Shown: positions 11,480-22,402, numbered from the stretch's first letter. The stretch is 64,000 bases of DNA from Paratinospora sagittata (GCA_035771175.1 CM069590.1:59155683-59219682), one strand, 5' to 3'. Program-made: numbers and translations. Notes: generated by a model not told the origin, from the sequence alone.

Positions 11480-12842
11480 TTGACGAATAAAGTAATAATC
11501 AATCTCAATGTACTTTGTTCGTTCATGAAAAACATCATTATGGGCAATCTACATAGCACTCATATTATCGCAGTAAAGAGTGGAACAGCTGGAAAGAAAA
11601 ACCTCCATGTCCTGAAGCAACCAATGAATCCACAGAAGTTTAGACGTGGCATCTGTCATTACTCGATACTCAGCCTTTGTACTAAGTCTAAATACAACTG
11701 TTTGTTTCTTACTCTTCCAAGAGATCATGGAGGAACCAAGCAAGAAATAATAACATGTGATGGAACAACGATCAGTAGGGTCACCAGCCCAATCCACATC
11801 TGAGAAAGCCTGAAAGCTCCAAAGAGGAATGAGCTGAAAAATAAAGGCCATGAAACAAAGTGCCCTTAATATATCGAAGTATACGCAAGACAGCTGCATA
11901 GTGGGACGAACGAGGAGCATGCATAAACTGGCTCACTAGTGTGACTGCATAAGAAAAATCAGGCCAAGTCACAGTAAGATAGATGAGACTACCAACCAAC
12001 TGACTGTATAACGTCGCATCAACCAGAAGCTCGCCATCAGTGGGCAACAACTTCGCATTCGCCTCCAAAGGATTGTCGACAACCTTACTATCAGTTAAAC
12101 CGACAAGTGATAAGAGTTCAAATGCATATTTGGCCTGTGAAAGATAGTATCCTTCGGGACTAGATGTGACCTCAAGACCCAAAAAATAACTGAGAGACCC
12201 TAAGTCCTTCATCTCAAAAGTCTGACCAAGAAAACTCTGTAGAGCATGAATACCCAACACATCATCTCCAGTAATGACCATGTCATCTACATATAATAGA
12301 AGAATAACAATACATGCCTCTGATCGACGAAAAAAAAGTGCAGAATTGTATGAACTAGGAGTGAAACCCTACTGGGAGAGCACAGAGCTGAACTTAGAAA
12401 ACCAAGCTCAAGAAGACTGCTTGAGGCCATATAGAGCCTTGCGAAGATGGCAAACTCTCCCTGGTAGATGATCGAAACCTGGGAGAGGTTGCAAATACAC
12501 TTCCTCGACCAGCTCCCCATTAAGAAATGTGCTTTTAACATCCATCTGAGACATCTTCCACTGTCTAACCACTGAAATGGCAAGCAAGGAACGAAAACTA
12601 GTAAGAAGAGCAACTTGAGCAAAAGTCTCCTCATAATCAATACCATACTCTTGTGTAAATCCCCTAGCAACAAGGCGAGCCTTATAGCGTTTCTCTGATC
12701 CATCAGCATGAGTCTTAATCTACTACACCCACTTACACCCCACTGCAGTCTTACTGGGAGGCAAATCAGTTACATCACAGATATGAGTGTCGTGTAGGGC
12801 TTGAAGTTCATCGATCATAGCTTTCTGCCAAAGAGGATCAGA
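11480..12842 (-). pseudogene. Copia reverse transcriptase and RNase H remnant
   Basis: Reverse transcriptase motifs run right to left: a WVVK-like segment with two stops near 12725, KARLVARGFTQEYGIDY, YGLKQ, and the active-site block LLYVDDM near 12283-12297, which still has both Asp residues. The connection continues through FEMKDLG and YFLGLEV to YIKGTLFHGL. After a frameshift near 11800-11850, RNase H reads AFSDVDWAGDPTDRCS, then SWKSKKQ and STKAEYR. Several TAG/TGA codons and frameshifts break it. Confidence 0.9.
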
Positions 12843-14390
12843 TCACGTCTCTTGATAATTGCGAAGCTCATATAAGGCGGCAAGAGCAAAGAAACAATGA
12901 TATTTATTAACATGAGATGGGATAACTTTTACCCTACTAGAGCGACGAACATCAGGAATGGTGGGAGACTCAATGGGCGCAGATGTGATGGTCGGATCAA
13001 CCAACGATGCTGGCAAGTCAGAGCGGGAGGTCGAAAAAGGGTCTGTCGAACTTACTTCACCTGTACCTGAGTTAGGAAAAAAATCCAGAGATGGATCAAC
13101 AAAAATAGTAAAGTAACGGGAAGGCTGTGAGGACAACGGTGAGATAAAAGTGAATAACCGATGCTCCCAAAACTGCACGTGTCTAGAAACACGAAGGTGT
13201 TTAGCAATAGGATCATAGCAGCGACAACCCTTATGCTCAATATCGTACCCAAGAAAACAACAAATACGTGAGCGTGGTTGCAATTTAGAGTGCTCATGAG
13301 GAAGAAGCAAGACAAAACATGCACAACCAAACACTCTCAAAAGCTAGTAATCATGTGTTTTTCCATATAGTACCTCATACAACGTTTTACCTGATATACT
13401 ATGGAACCCAATTAATGGTGTAGACTGAAGCGAGTGCAGCCTCACCCCAGAAAGACTCAGGTAAATTGGCAGAGAGAATGAGAGATCTGACAGCATCTAA
13501 AATGTGCCTATGTTTTCACTTGGCACGACCATTCTACTGAGAAGTGTATGGACATGAACAATGAGAGAGAATCCCATCGAGTTTCAAAGTTTCCATAAAA
13601 GAATTAGACGTATACTCCATAGAATTATCACCATGAAAAACCTTAATCACCCGCTCGAATTGGGTTTGGATCATTTTTTTGAAGTCACGAAAAATAGCAA
13701 GCAACTCAGATCGATCACGTAAAAGATATAACCAAGTATACCGTGAGAAATCATCAATAAATAACACAAAATATTGAGATCCTCCCTTAGTGGGAACTAG
13801 GGCAGGTCCCCAATTATTAGAATGAACAAGATCAAAAGGAGCAGATGAAAGAGAATCATTCTTATGAAATGGTAAAACACTTTGTTTACTCAACTGACAA
13901 GAAATGCAATCAAAGGGTTGAAAACTAATTTTGCCCAAACAACCACTAGAAGTTAAAGACTGAACGCTAGACAAAGAGGCATGACCTAAGCGGGATGCCA
14001 TAGACTGGAAGGTGAAAGAGATGCCACTAACGGAAAACTAGAATTGGGTATATGTAAAGAAGTAAGCTCGAATAGACGACCAACTTTACTCTCGGTCCCA
14101 ACTAGTTGTCCTGTCTTATGATCCTGCACATCACATCCCTTATCAGAAAAAATGAAAGTAAAACATGTTCAACAAGTTGACCAACTGAAAAAAGGTTAAG
14201 AGACAACTTGGATACAACTAGTGTTTTAGGAAATGAAAGGTTGTGCGTAGATACAATGCCTACATGACAAGCAGATATACTAGAACCATCAACAGTATAG
14301 ATAACAGGAATATGTGAGGTGGGGGTAGCTAATGAAACTAAAGAGGCATCAGAGGTCATATGATTACAACAAGCAAAATCAATGAACCAA
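12843..14390 (-). pseudogene. Copia protease and integrase remnant
   Basis: The aspartic protease region near 14350-14390 reads PWFIDFACCNHMT, where DSG or DSA is expected at the active site. The GAG-pre-integrase and integrase core follow at 14001-13534 (MASRLGHASLSSVQ to CPYTSQ). The first catalytic Asp is replaced (VHSNNWGPA where HSDIWGPA is usual), the second remains (FHGDNSMEYTS), and the third acidic residue is Lys followed by a stop (NGRAK*KHRH). A TAG sits just before NGRA. The C-terminal part with the FGCACFVLL and CCFLGYDIEHKG motifs is at 13340-12843. Confidence 0.85.
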
Positions 14391-14572
14391 GGGGGGATTT
14401 ACCTAATGTGACTGAAAGAGCAGTAGGTGTGCGAGATATAACAAGAATGCCTCAAGGTTAGCTGCAGTAAGGGATGATATGGCAAATGCCTTAAATGAAC
14501 TCGATGCAGATGGATCAACAAAAGCTACAACGGCCCTATGAGTGGTTGGTCTCTCATCACCAGTCTTCCTCT

Positions 14573-15375
14573 TCATTCGGAACCACGATGCCCAAAGTAA
14601 CCACACTTAAAACACTGCCCAGTAAACTTGGGCTTACCTCCCGCAGCTGGCTTCAAAAAGGCAGTAACAACTACAATCTGAGAAGTCAGTAGTGAACTAG
14701 TCATTGGTAGTAGAGTAGTCATAACTTGATCAGTAGACATATCGCGTCTAGTAGCTTGACGAGTCTCCTCAGAAATAAGCTCAGTGAGAACACTCTCAAA
14801 TGTCGAAAGCGGAATACGGTGAAGCAAGAAAGCACAAGTATGCTCAAAGTCATCACGGAGGCCCATCATAAGCTGAATAAACTAACGATGATCTCAGTAC
14901 GACTGAATGGATTTAGCCGAAGCAGCATGAGAAATATATGGATCAGCCTGAGAGAGCTGATCCCAAAGCCCACTTAGTTACGAATGAAAGTCCAAAATGG
15001 ATTGGCCAGGGGCCTAACGTAACTGTTGAAGCCGAGATTCCAATTGATACTGAAGGGCCAAATCACTCGAGCAATTATATTGATTGGCCAAAAACTCTCA
15101 GGCAAGTTGGCCAGAAGTATCTGAATAAACAGCACAAAGATATTAATAAACCAAGACAAAATCTTACAATAAGTGCTAGACCAAATCTCATGTCGCTCTT
15201 CAAAATCGATGGTGGACTCAGTGCCACCTTTCGTTGGCTCTTTCTTATCCCCCGTAACATAACGCCACATTCTGCAACCAATAAGAAACACCGACATTTG
15301 TTGTGCCCAAATAGTATAATTAGTTCCATCCAAAGTAATTTCTATAAGGCATGGAACTTCATTAGACGATGTCAT
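14573..15375 (-). pseudogene. Copia gag remnant
   Basis: It starts with ATG at 15375 (MTSSNEVPCLIEITLDGTNY), the copia gag N-terminal type with the NYTIWAQQM and WRYVTGDKK motifs. The frame shifts after about 75 codons; the true gag continues in another frame with YNCSSDLALQYQLES-like and LSGLWDQLSQADPY-like segments interrupted by stops. It ends in a zinc knuckle, CFKCGYFGHRGSE, where a small deletion removes the final Cys of the CCHC array. It would have encoded the capsid/nucleocapsid part. Confidence 0.85.
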
Positions 15376-15865
15376 GGCAATATCGTGATGGAAACATAAT
15401 TAATGGCCAGGTACGATAACAATGCTTAAATTTGTTGTGATGGAGATTTAACGTAATATTGTGATGCTCAAATATGGACTGTTAAAAAGAAATGATGGCT
15501 TTTGCAATAAAGTAATGGTAAGGTATTACTTTATTTATATTATATCTTCTTCTCTGGACTTTTGAAAATAACTTTTGTATTTGCAACTTGTAGAAAGCCA
15601 AGGAAAGAGGCCGAGAAACAATAACTTGTTTCTACAACGGCGACGACAACAAATCAGTAAATCGACCGAGAAACAATAACCTGTTTATTGAAGGGTTGTT
15701 GGAGACGATGGTGATCAACGGTGGCCACAGGTGGTGATGGCACCAGAGCAGGAAACGACAATTAATGGCAGCCACATGTACTGGCGGCAAACTCAGTGCC
15801 AGCCGGATTGACAAAGTACAACGACATAAAAAAGTGTTAGGAACCCTAAAACCACCCTGATATCA

Positions 15866-16004
15866 TGTTAAATAACTTGTATTTCTTTTTTACTATCTCA
15901 ATGAATGTACTCATACGTATACATGAAGCCCTAGGCCATGTAAGATAAACCTAATCTATATATAATAAGTACACATCTATAGTAAATACACGTATATAGT
16001 AACA
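15866..16004 (-). repeat. 5' LTR of the copia element
   Basis: 139 bp; on the minus strand it begins TGTTACTATATACG and ends TTATTTAACA. It aligns along its full length with the 3' LTR, with scattered substitutions and small gaps, so the insertion is not recent. Confidence 0.9.
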
Positions 16005-16564
16005 CTAGGAAAAGAACACTCAAAAAAGATCTCTCAAAGTAAAAAAAAAAAATGATGGGAAGTCGATTAGACTTGGGCTGCGTGGATACAGATAAGATAT
16101 TTCACAGCGCATGTTTGCTGATGATTTAATTAGCAATAATTAGTAAATGATCATCCAAATATCACATTAACTTTTAGAAGAGGCTCTTTTTTTTTCTCTT
16201 TTTCTTTCCCTCTATCGCTCTAGCCTTGCACAAGAAAATAGATTCAGTGCAACAAGGGAGTTTTTCAGCTTAGTTATTATGAGCTAAAAGTATACTTGCA
16301 ACAAAGACCCATGAATAGCATTTGTCTTCTCATTATGGAGTTTTGGTCTTTGGTCACCAACATGCATATTGAGTTCCTAAAATTTAACAAATATATGTGT
16401 GTGTGTGTTTTTATGCACATGACAATTTTTATGAGAAATCCACAATCACAAAGCAATTTGAGTTCATGGTTTTTTTCAGAAGCCTAAGAAAGTAATTACT
16501 ATAATGCTCAATCTCAATATTCTTTGAGGAAAAGAGTAATGTTGCATTGATTTAAGGAAAAATA

Positions 16565-16683
16565 TGTAATACAAATTGTATGGCTCCATCACATTTTGAT
16601 TTGCATTGAATCAAGTGTTAATACCTGATTCATTGCAATCTAAAATAATTTAAAAGTGATGGAATGCTACAGTTTGCATTACA
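16565..16683. mobile_element. Hairpin MITE-like element
   Basis: The ~28-nt left arm TGTAATACAAATTGTATGGC... pairs with the right arm ...GCTACAGTTTGCATTACA, and inner sequences (TTGCATTGAATCA with TGATTCATTGCAA) also pair, so nearly the whole 119 bp can fold back. No coding sequence. Target duplication not resolved. Confidence 0.6.
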
Positions 16684-16721
16684 GTACAAAATCTTATTCA
16701 ATTTAACATTATTTAAAGAAA

Positions 16722-16866
16722 AATGTTAATCTAACTATAAAAAGTTGCGACTATGTGTAATTTATATTCATTGGATCATTTACTATATGATGTGTAAATA
16801 CACATCCAATGAACATAAATGTGTAATTGCACTTATATTTACATTTTTTGTCGTTAAATTAACATC
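16722..16866. mobile_element. MITE copy 1 of a ~145-bp family
   Basis: Terminal inverted repeats of about 22 bp (ATGTTAATCTAACTATAAAA against TTTTGTCGTTAAATTAACAT) and an inner palindrome CATTGGAT...ATCCAATG. It shares termini, length and internal ACACxTxTACGTAT-type sequence with the copy that starts about 25 bp downstream. Confidence 0.7.
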
Positions 16867-16891
16867 TTCCTTTTTAATTAATCTTAAAGGA

Positions 16892-17032
16892 AAATGATAT
16901 TCTAATTACAAAAAGTACACCTATACGTATAATTATACATGTATATCCATTAATTGTTTATGAGTGTTTTACGCATCTCAATGTGTATAGTTACAGGTGT
17001 AATTATAATTTTTTGTAGTTAGAATAACATTT
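16892..17032. mobile_element. MITE copy 2 of the same family
   Basis: Terminal inverted repeats AAATGATATTCTAATTACAA and TTGTAGTTAGAATAACATTT. Same size and end sequences as the copy at 16722-16866, arranged in tandem with it. Confidence 0.7.
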
Positions 17033-18360
17033 CACATCTTAAAAATGATACATTGGCGTGAGATCCAGGAGAATCCAGGGAGAATTTAGAAATATCGAAC
17101 TATTATAGTTTAATTGTAGTTATAGTTTGTGTTGCCTTAGGTTCGTCCTTTTAATACGAGTTCTTAAATTATTTATCCATATAAGGCTGGTGAGCCTACA
17201 GCATATGTGCATGTCTATTGCCCATGCTTTTTTATCATTTATTAACTCAAATATGAATTTTTATTAGTTAAAAGTTCATTTTTAGTTTAATAATTACTAC
17301 TTCATCATCTTAAACCATAAACCTAAAAGTATAAATTATTTAATATATTTTGCTTTTACTCCGTCGTTTATAAAAATGCATGATTTTATGTTAATTGAGG
17401 TAACTTGAACTTGAAATCACCAATTAACAAACTACATCCCTTATTACAAGCCACTACCCACAAAGTATTGAAAGTGAATCAGTTCCCAAAGCAGTCCATC
17501 CCTATAACATGTTTTTGGTTTCTAATCAGAAAACAAAAATACAATTCAAAAAAGAAAAATTTGGAAAACAATATTTTATCATATTCTGGAAACTGGTTTT
17601 TTTAATGAAAAACTGAAAAACTGTTTTCAAAATATATGACCAAACATGTTTTTAGTGGTTTTTAAATGAGAATTGTTCCTCTGTAAATATATGACCAAAC
17701 CATAAAACAGCAAAGGTGGCCGTCCGCAAAATAACATATAAAGACTATTGCTCCTTGTAAAAACATGGGCATCTTGTAAAACACCATTCTAAAAACATGG
17801 GCATCTTGTAAATCACCATTGCTCCTCTCAAGCAGTTGAATCAGCCGAATCTTTGCATACTTAGAAATTGAACAAAGAATCAATCGAGACCGTCAAACTC
17901 ATCGGACAAATCCTGAATTAGCAATTCAAGTATTCAATAAATGGGAACTTTTATCAAATTGAATTTTTTTTTTCTTTTTCCTGTTACCTAAGCATGACCC
18001 CTCCCAAAATTATCAAGCAGCAAAAGGCCAAATTTTCATTTTCTGTTGACATTTATGAAGAGATATATTAAATACATGGCCTCATGTAGCTGGACCCAGC
18101 ATTACCTGACTGAATGCCCTTCTATGAAAACACTGAAAGATAAAACAATAAAAAGGAAAGACAGAAAAAAGAAAAAAAAAAGAAAAAGAAATAAGCAACC
18201 TACACTCTTTCTTCCCGCAAATTATGTCATGTATCGGATTAGATCCATCTATTATCCAGCCTTATTCAGTTTGATGAAGCCCTCCCATGTAAGGCCAATG
18301 TCTGTTCCAATTTCCAACCAATATCTTGCAAGTTACCAATTCTCTGAGTCCCTCCTTTGC
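17033..18360. other. Intergenic DNA and 3' UTR of the TFIIS-N gene
   Basis: AT-rich sequence without supported genes. A short direct repeat (AAAAACATGGGCATCTTGTAAA) occurs at about 17758-17780 and 17790-17812. The part adjoining 18360 is the 3' UTR of the minus-strand gene, with a poly-A/AAAGAAAAAAAAAAG run at 18155-18190. Confidence 0.45.
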
Positions 18361-21300
18361 TTAACGCCACGGAGTTTGATGTTTGTAACCAACATGGTAA
18401 AGCTCCAAACCACCATCTGGTTCTTTGCGTTTCATCCCCATCCCCAAATTTAGGGGCTGCGAAGCAGACCCAACTGATCCTTCTATTGAAATGCCCTGCC
18501 CTGGACCGAATAATTGTCGGAATCCCCCAGTCTCCCTGCTCTCAGCTTCCATCACTGTCAAACCTGAATTCAAATCAAGACTGGGTTCAGCAATGCCAAC
18601 TCTATTTAAACCGCTCTGTGAGTTGGACAGGCTCATGAGAAACTGCTGCCGGGAATAGGAAGGAGGAACATCAGCTGGGGCACCCATTAACTGTGGTAAT
18701 ACAGGGGTCCCTCTTGAGTCTACAACATAAGGGGAAGATCCAAGTCCATAAAGAGTAGGGGAGAGAGACGTGCAGGATCCTGTAGCAAGGTTGTACCCAG
18801 ATAATGCATGTCCTGGGGCAAATGCCACTGAGGGCTGCATCACCACACTACTGCCCGGCCTTGCTATAGTGGCACTAATTGGGAGCTCAGCAATCCGTCC
18901 ATTGGGGAGGAAGGACTGAGTTTGAGGGGCAGAATCTGTTCTACTGATCTCCACTTTTGTACCCATTATTGAAATAACTGGATCACCCTGTTTAATCCCT
19001 CCAGAGGCATTTGTTTCCATAGAGGAATAGCTAGCAATACCAGGCCGTGGATCACCAGAATCATCAAAGCAAGAAGGATTATCATTCAAATTGATGTTTC
19101 TGACAGATGGCTGCCTTGATGATGATGATGAAGCAGGAGATGCACTGCCATTCAGGTGGTGATGCAGAAAACGTTCCTCGGTTCTCCAATCTGGTAATGG
19201 AGCATCTTCAAGGTCATCAACACGGTTTAGGTCCAACTTGAGCCTCTCTGCTCTTCTTGAACTCACTTCAATTGAAGATTCTCTAGAAGCAAGTTCAGAT
19301 GATACAGGAACCTGTCTAACCTGCGGCGGATCAGGGGCACCGTCATTATCACCCTCAGCCACATTAAGATCAAAATCAAGGAAACCTTGCCTCTGCTTTG
19401 AACTCTGGCTTGTACCCTCAATGGATAGTGTCTTCTCTAATAGCCTCTGTTTGGAAATCTGGCTGCTCCCATCAACAGAAGCAGTCTTCTCACCATCTAG
19501 AGTCTTGCGAGGAGAGGCTGGACGAAAAGCACTAGTAGCAGCAGATCCCTTCCATCCTAGTTCCCCCCCAAAGTGGAGAGGAGCCACAGGCAAACTAGGA
19601 GCATGTGCTTTTGAAGCGGAAACAAGGGTGATTGGCACTGTAGATGTAGTCCTTGGGTGATCCATTTCCTCTGAACAGACCTCCTTGTTTAGATCAAAAT
19701 CACACAAGCCCTTCTTGGTGATATCATCAGGCATTTGAAGGGCTTCAGTGACCAGAGATGAGTCTGTATCAGGCATGCTATCTTCAGCTTTGTCAGTATT
19801 CCGTATACCAATTAAATGATTCTCTCCATTTGGAGAAAGGGCTTCACCATGAAGATTTTCCCTTTTCGGCGTTTCATGTTGCGGGCACGACAAAGGTTGG
19901 TCCTGCTCACCATTTATAGAATCAGGGCTACTAGGCTGCAATACACCAGCTTCTGAATTTTTTTCAGAAGAGCTGCAGAACTGTTCCCTGTAATCAACTA
20001 CCTCTTGCTCCACTTCTTTAGCTACTTGCCTAGCAACCTCTAGTGCATCATCTACCCCGTAATCAAATTCAATGTTGGATTTCCTCTTGTCCAACTTTGA
20101 GAATTTGGAATTCATCTCTGGTCTTGAGAATGCAATAGTCGCATAATCCTTTACTCCTCCCACCTTTGAAAGCCGCTCACTTGCATGCTCCTCAGCACTG
20201 TTGACTGCTCCAATATCCTCCTCATCCAGATACTCAAGTTTTCTCGATATGCATCCAGTTGAATAACATTCACCAGCTTGATCTGTAGAATTGCTCTCTA
20301 GCCTGTTTTGTGAGTGTTTCGGCATTCCACAGTCACCCACTCCACTCTTTAGCTTAGAAGCCAATCTATTTGTATCATCATCTAGACCAGAAGGGATCTT
20401 CTTCTTCGGAGAGAAATTTTCTTCACAATCAACCTTATCAAGCGTAGAGGGCTGCTCCACCTTTGGGGGATCAGCTAAAGAAACTTGTTCAAGTCCAAGT
20501 GAGGTTGAAACAATTTTCTTTTCTTTTTCACCCATTTTTTCAAGGTTGCCTTTTGCAATATCTGTAACTTTCACTTCAGTGGTCAAATCTTTCAAATCTG
20601 TAACACCTGAGGACCTCCCTTCAGTATTACCTTCGGTAAGAACTGGAGAACTGTCAGCTCCTGTGGAAGTTCTTTCTGCAGGACATGTAGACATTTCTTT
20701 CATGCTAGGAAGGCTTTCTTGAAAAGGAACCGACACAATCGAGGACCCTTGTGCATTTTCTTGAAACCCCTCCTCTTTAGCCACACAGCCAGAAGTTTTA
20801 TGACAATCATCCTTTATATTAGAGATAGAGATTGTTACTCCATTACTAGTTTCAGACTGCAAACTATCTGAGCCTCTTGAATGTTGGCATTCACTTCCAG
20901 AGGGCTTTTCCACCTGACATTCTTTACCAGAATTTCCTCCAATATTAGTATCACCAAAAGATGAGGCTTCCGAAATCCCATTGTCCAGTGCTACTGTTCC
21001 ATCAGTTGGCTTAGCCCCATTCCCATCACATCCAACATCCTTCTCGATATCCTGGTGATCAATATCATTATGCTTCTCAGGATTCCAACTATCAAATAGA
21101 GCTCTTGCCCTTTCCTGAACCATATAACTCTTGTGACCAAAAAGGCTCTTGACGGTTGTGCCGATTCCAGAAGATAGTGACCTCTCCTTATCAATTGGCA
21201 GCTTCGTAAGTGCTACTAACAACACGCTGATCGACTCTTCTACAGAGCTTTCATTTGTCTCATCACTACACTTTTGCGCTTCCTGAAGCCACCAGTCCAG

Positions 21301-21522
21301 GAAATAGAGTCCATCCAACTGAATGAAATGATCTAGAGTATCTTGATTCTCTGTGGCAGCTAAAGTACTTGCCACAGTGGCCCATTGCCTGGCTGCCTCA
21401 CCAACATTCTTCAAAGAATTGTCTTTATCCTTTTGCATTACAGAGACCAGTTCTTCAACTCTGGAAAGGGCCATGAGCCCATCCCTCATCTCAGTCAGTG
21501 TAAAAAAGTCTTCCAAGGTCAT
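18361..21522 (-). CDS. TFIIS N-terminal (LW) domain protein with DLN motifs
   Basis: Intact 1053-codon single coding exon. Residues about 25-148 form a TFIIS N-terminal/LW bundle (SRVEELVSVMQKDKD, LDGLYFLDWWLQEAQ, LPIDKERSLSSGIGTTVKSL, ERARALFDSWNPEKH), the fold used to dock to transcription-elongation complexes. The rest is long, low-complexity and acidic/Ser-rich with five DLN-type motifs: FDLNKE (~611), FDLNVAE (~719), LDLNRVDD (~765), INLNDNP (~811) and LDLNSGL (~985). These resemble EAR-like repression motifs that bind TOPLESS-type corepressors. The architecture matches plant TFIIS-family proteins such as Arabidopsis At4g24200 (from memory); the related SUO proteins also carry a BAH domain, absent here. 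The open frame extends upstream to GTG at 21537, but the first ATG is at 21522. Nuclear role in transcription is inferred. A spliced leader and uORF precede it. Confidence 0.9.
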   Translation of the reverse strand: MTLEDFFTLTEMRDGLMALSRVEELVSVMQKDKDNSLKNVGEAARQWATVASTLAATENQDTLDHFIQLDGLYFLDWWLQEAQKCSDETNESSVEESISVLLVALTKLPIDKERSLSSGIGTTVKSLFGHKSYMVQERARALFDSWNPEKHNDIDHQDIEKDVGCDGNGAKPTDGTVALDNGISEASSFGDTNIGGNSGKECQVEKPSGSECQHSRGSDSLQSETSNGVTISISNIKDDCHKTSGCVAKEEGFQENAQGSSIVSVPFQESLPSMKEMSTCPAERTSTGADSSPVLTEGNTEGRSSGVTDLKDLTTEVKVTDIAKGNLEKMGEKEKKIVSTSLGLEQVSLADPPKVEQPSTLDKVDCEENFSPKKKIPSGLDDDTNRLASKLKSGVGDCGMPKHSQNRLESNSTDQAGECYSTGCISRKLEYLDEEDIGAVNSAEEHASERLSKVGGVKDYATIAFSRPEMNSKFSKLDKRKSNIEFDYGVDDALEVARQVAKEVEQEVVDYREQFCSSSEKNSEAGVLQPSSPDSINGEQDQPLSCPQHETPKRENLHGEALSPNGENHLIGIRNTDKAEDSMPDTDSSLVTEALQMPDDITKKGLCDFDLNKEVCSEEMDHPRTTSTVPITLVSASKAHAPSLPVAPLHFGGELGWKGSAATSAFRPASPRKTLDGEKTASVDGSSQISKQRLLEKTLSIEGTSQSSKQRQGFLDFDLNVAEGDNDGAPDPPQVRQVPVSSELASRESSIEVSSRRAERLKLDLNRVDDLEDAPLPDWRTEERFLHHHLNGSASPASSSSSRQPSVRNINLNDNPSCFDDSGDPRPGIASYSSMETNASGGIKQGDPVISIMGTKVEISRTDSAPQTQSFLPNGRIAELPISATIARPGSSVVMQPSVAFAPGHALSGYNLATGSCTSLSPTLYGLGSSPYVVDSRGTPVLPQLMGAPADVPPSYSRQQFLMSLSNSQSGLNRVGIAEPSLDLNSGLTVMEAESRETGGFRQLFGPGQGISIEGSVGSASQPLNLGMGMKRKEPDGGLELYHVGYKHQTPWR

Positions 21523-21578
21523 TTTGTTTCCAAACACCAGTCAACTACATCCAATCTTAGGAACAGTCCTAGAAACAT
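21519..21578 (-). promoter_or_regulatory. uORF overlapping the TFIIS-N start codon (ATGA)
   Basis: An upstream ATG at 21578-21576 opens a 19-codon frame (MFLGLFLRLDVVDWCLETK) whose TGA at 21521-21519 overlaps the main ATG (21522-21520), giving the sequence ATGA. It lies entirely within the last leader exon. Such overlaps can couple termination to re-initiation or repress the main frame; here this is inference from arrangement alone. Confidence 0.5.
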
Positions 21579-21660
21579 GCTAATACTTCTTTCACTACTT
21601 TCGTTGGCAAGAAAGAAAAGAATCCTAGTCTAGGCTCAAGATGAAAACTTGTGTGGTTTT
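21523..21660 (-). other. Proximal 5' UTR exon of the TFIIS-N gene (predicted)
   Basis: A strong acceptor on the minus strand (TATCTTATGTGTTGCAG, then AAAACC) ends at 21661. The sequence from there to the ATG has no in-frame coding extension beyond five codons, so it is read as the leader part of the coding exon. Confidence 0.5.
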
Positions 21661-22336
21661 CTGCAACACATAAGATAAACATGTAAGCTCGCCAAACACT
21701 ATGATTGTCACTATTGCAGTTCAACACAATGAATAAGCATAGTCATACTAGATAATAAGCACCCACAGCAGTATAATTTTTTTGAATTCAAAGATTTGGA
21801 CCAATGTATTCAGCAAGTCATGAACTACAGACAAGCTCAAACACAATGGTGCATTTGGGCATCAAATGAACAGGTAATAGTAATAATCATAAAAAATAAA
21901 AAAACAACAACAAAAAACATCTTTCTGCCACAGGCCCAGATGATCAAGTTATGTTAACTATTTGAAGTTGGGACACAATTCCCATTGCACAATTATCCAC
22001 CTACAGTATCAGGATCAAGAACCAAGCTATTCCATGGAAGTGATCGAGGCAGTTTAGAGAAGCGCAGGGAACAGAGATAACTAGTATATCAGAATATCAA
22101 ACAACTGGCATTAGACTAAACTTATAGAGTTACAACTCAAACACAGTATATCCTAGCTAGATCGATGCAAGACCAAGAATTACACAATATTTTTTTATCT
22201 GAATAGCTAGAGGACTTTCCCAAGTGGTAACTCATTCTAAAAATAAAAGATCCAAAGCATCAAATAAAAGAGAGAAAAAAAAATTGAAACTGTTTCAGCA
22301 CTATTGCCTATAAATAAAGCATCCATGCAGACCAAA

Positions 22337-22402
22337 TTATACACTATAGACATTCTCCTTCTGGTTCTCTTCTTGCTCCCTTCTTATCTCGCGAGCAATT
22401 TG
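22337..22402 (-). other. Unexplained exon-like coding segment
   Basis: After a good acceptor (TGATTTTTCTTTAG) the minus strand reads 21 codons, beginning QIAREIRREQEENQ and ending KENVYSV, then TAA. The charged, helix-like composition is unlike the flanking AT-rich DNA. It could be the last exon of a small gene hidden in the leader intron, or an alternative exon. No upstream exon was identified and I do not recognise the protein. Confidence 0.25.

Larger units (their letters stand above)
11190..16004 (-). mobile_element. Ty1/copia LTR retrotransposon, complete but inactive
   Basis: The element is about 4.8 kb with ~140-bp LTRs at 11190-11330 and 15866-16004 that start and end in TG...CA form, and a perfect 5-bp target duplication CTAGG at 11185-11189 and 16005-16009. 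On the minus strand a primer-binding site (TGATATCAGGG, a decayed form of the TGGTATCAGAG tRNA-iMet type) follows the 5' LTR, and a polypurine tract (AAGGAAAGA) abuts the 3' LTR. Domain order read right to left is gag, protease, integrase, reverse transcriptase, RNase H, which defines copia. The pol frame is broken by several stops and frameshifts, so the copy cannot move on its own. The short LTRs suggest an Ale/Retrofit-like lineage; that assignment is tentative. Confidence 0.95.

Noticed and set aside
21520..21537. Longer 1058-codon start for the TFIIS-N protein
   Set aside because: The extra five codons begin with GTG. The first ATG is at 21522, and the residues after it (MTLEDFF) match the family's usual start.
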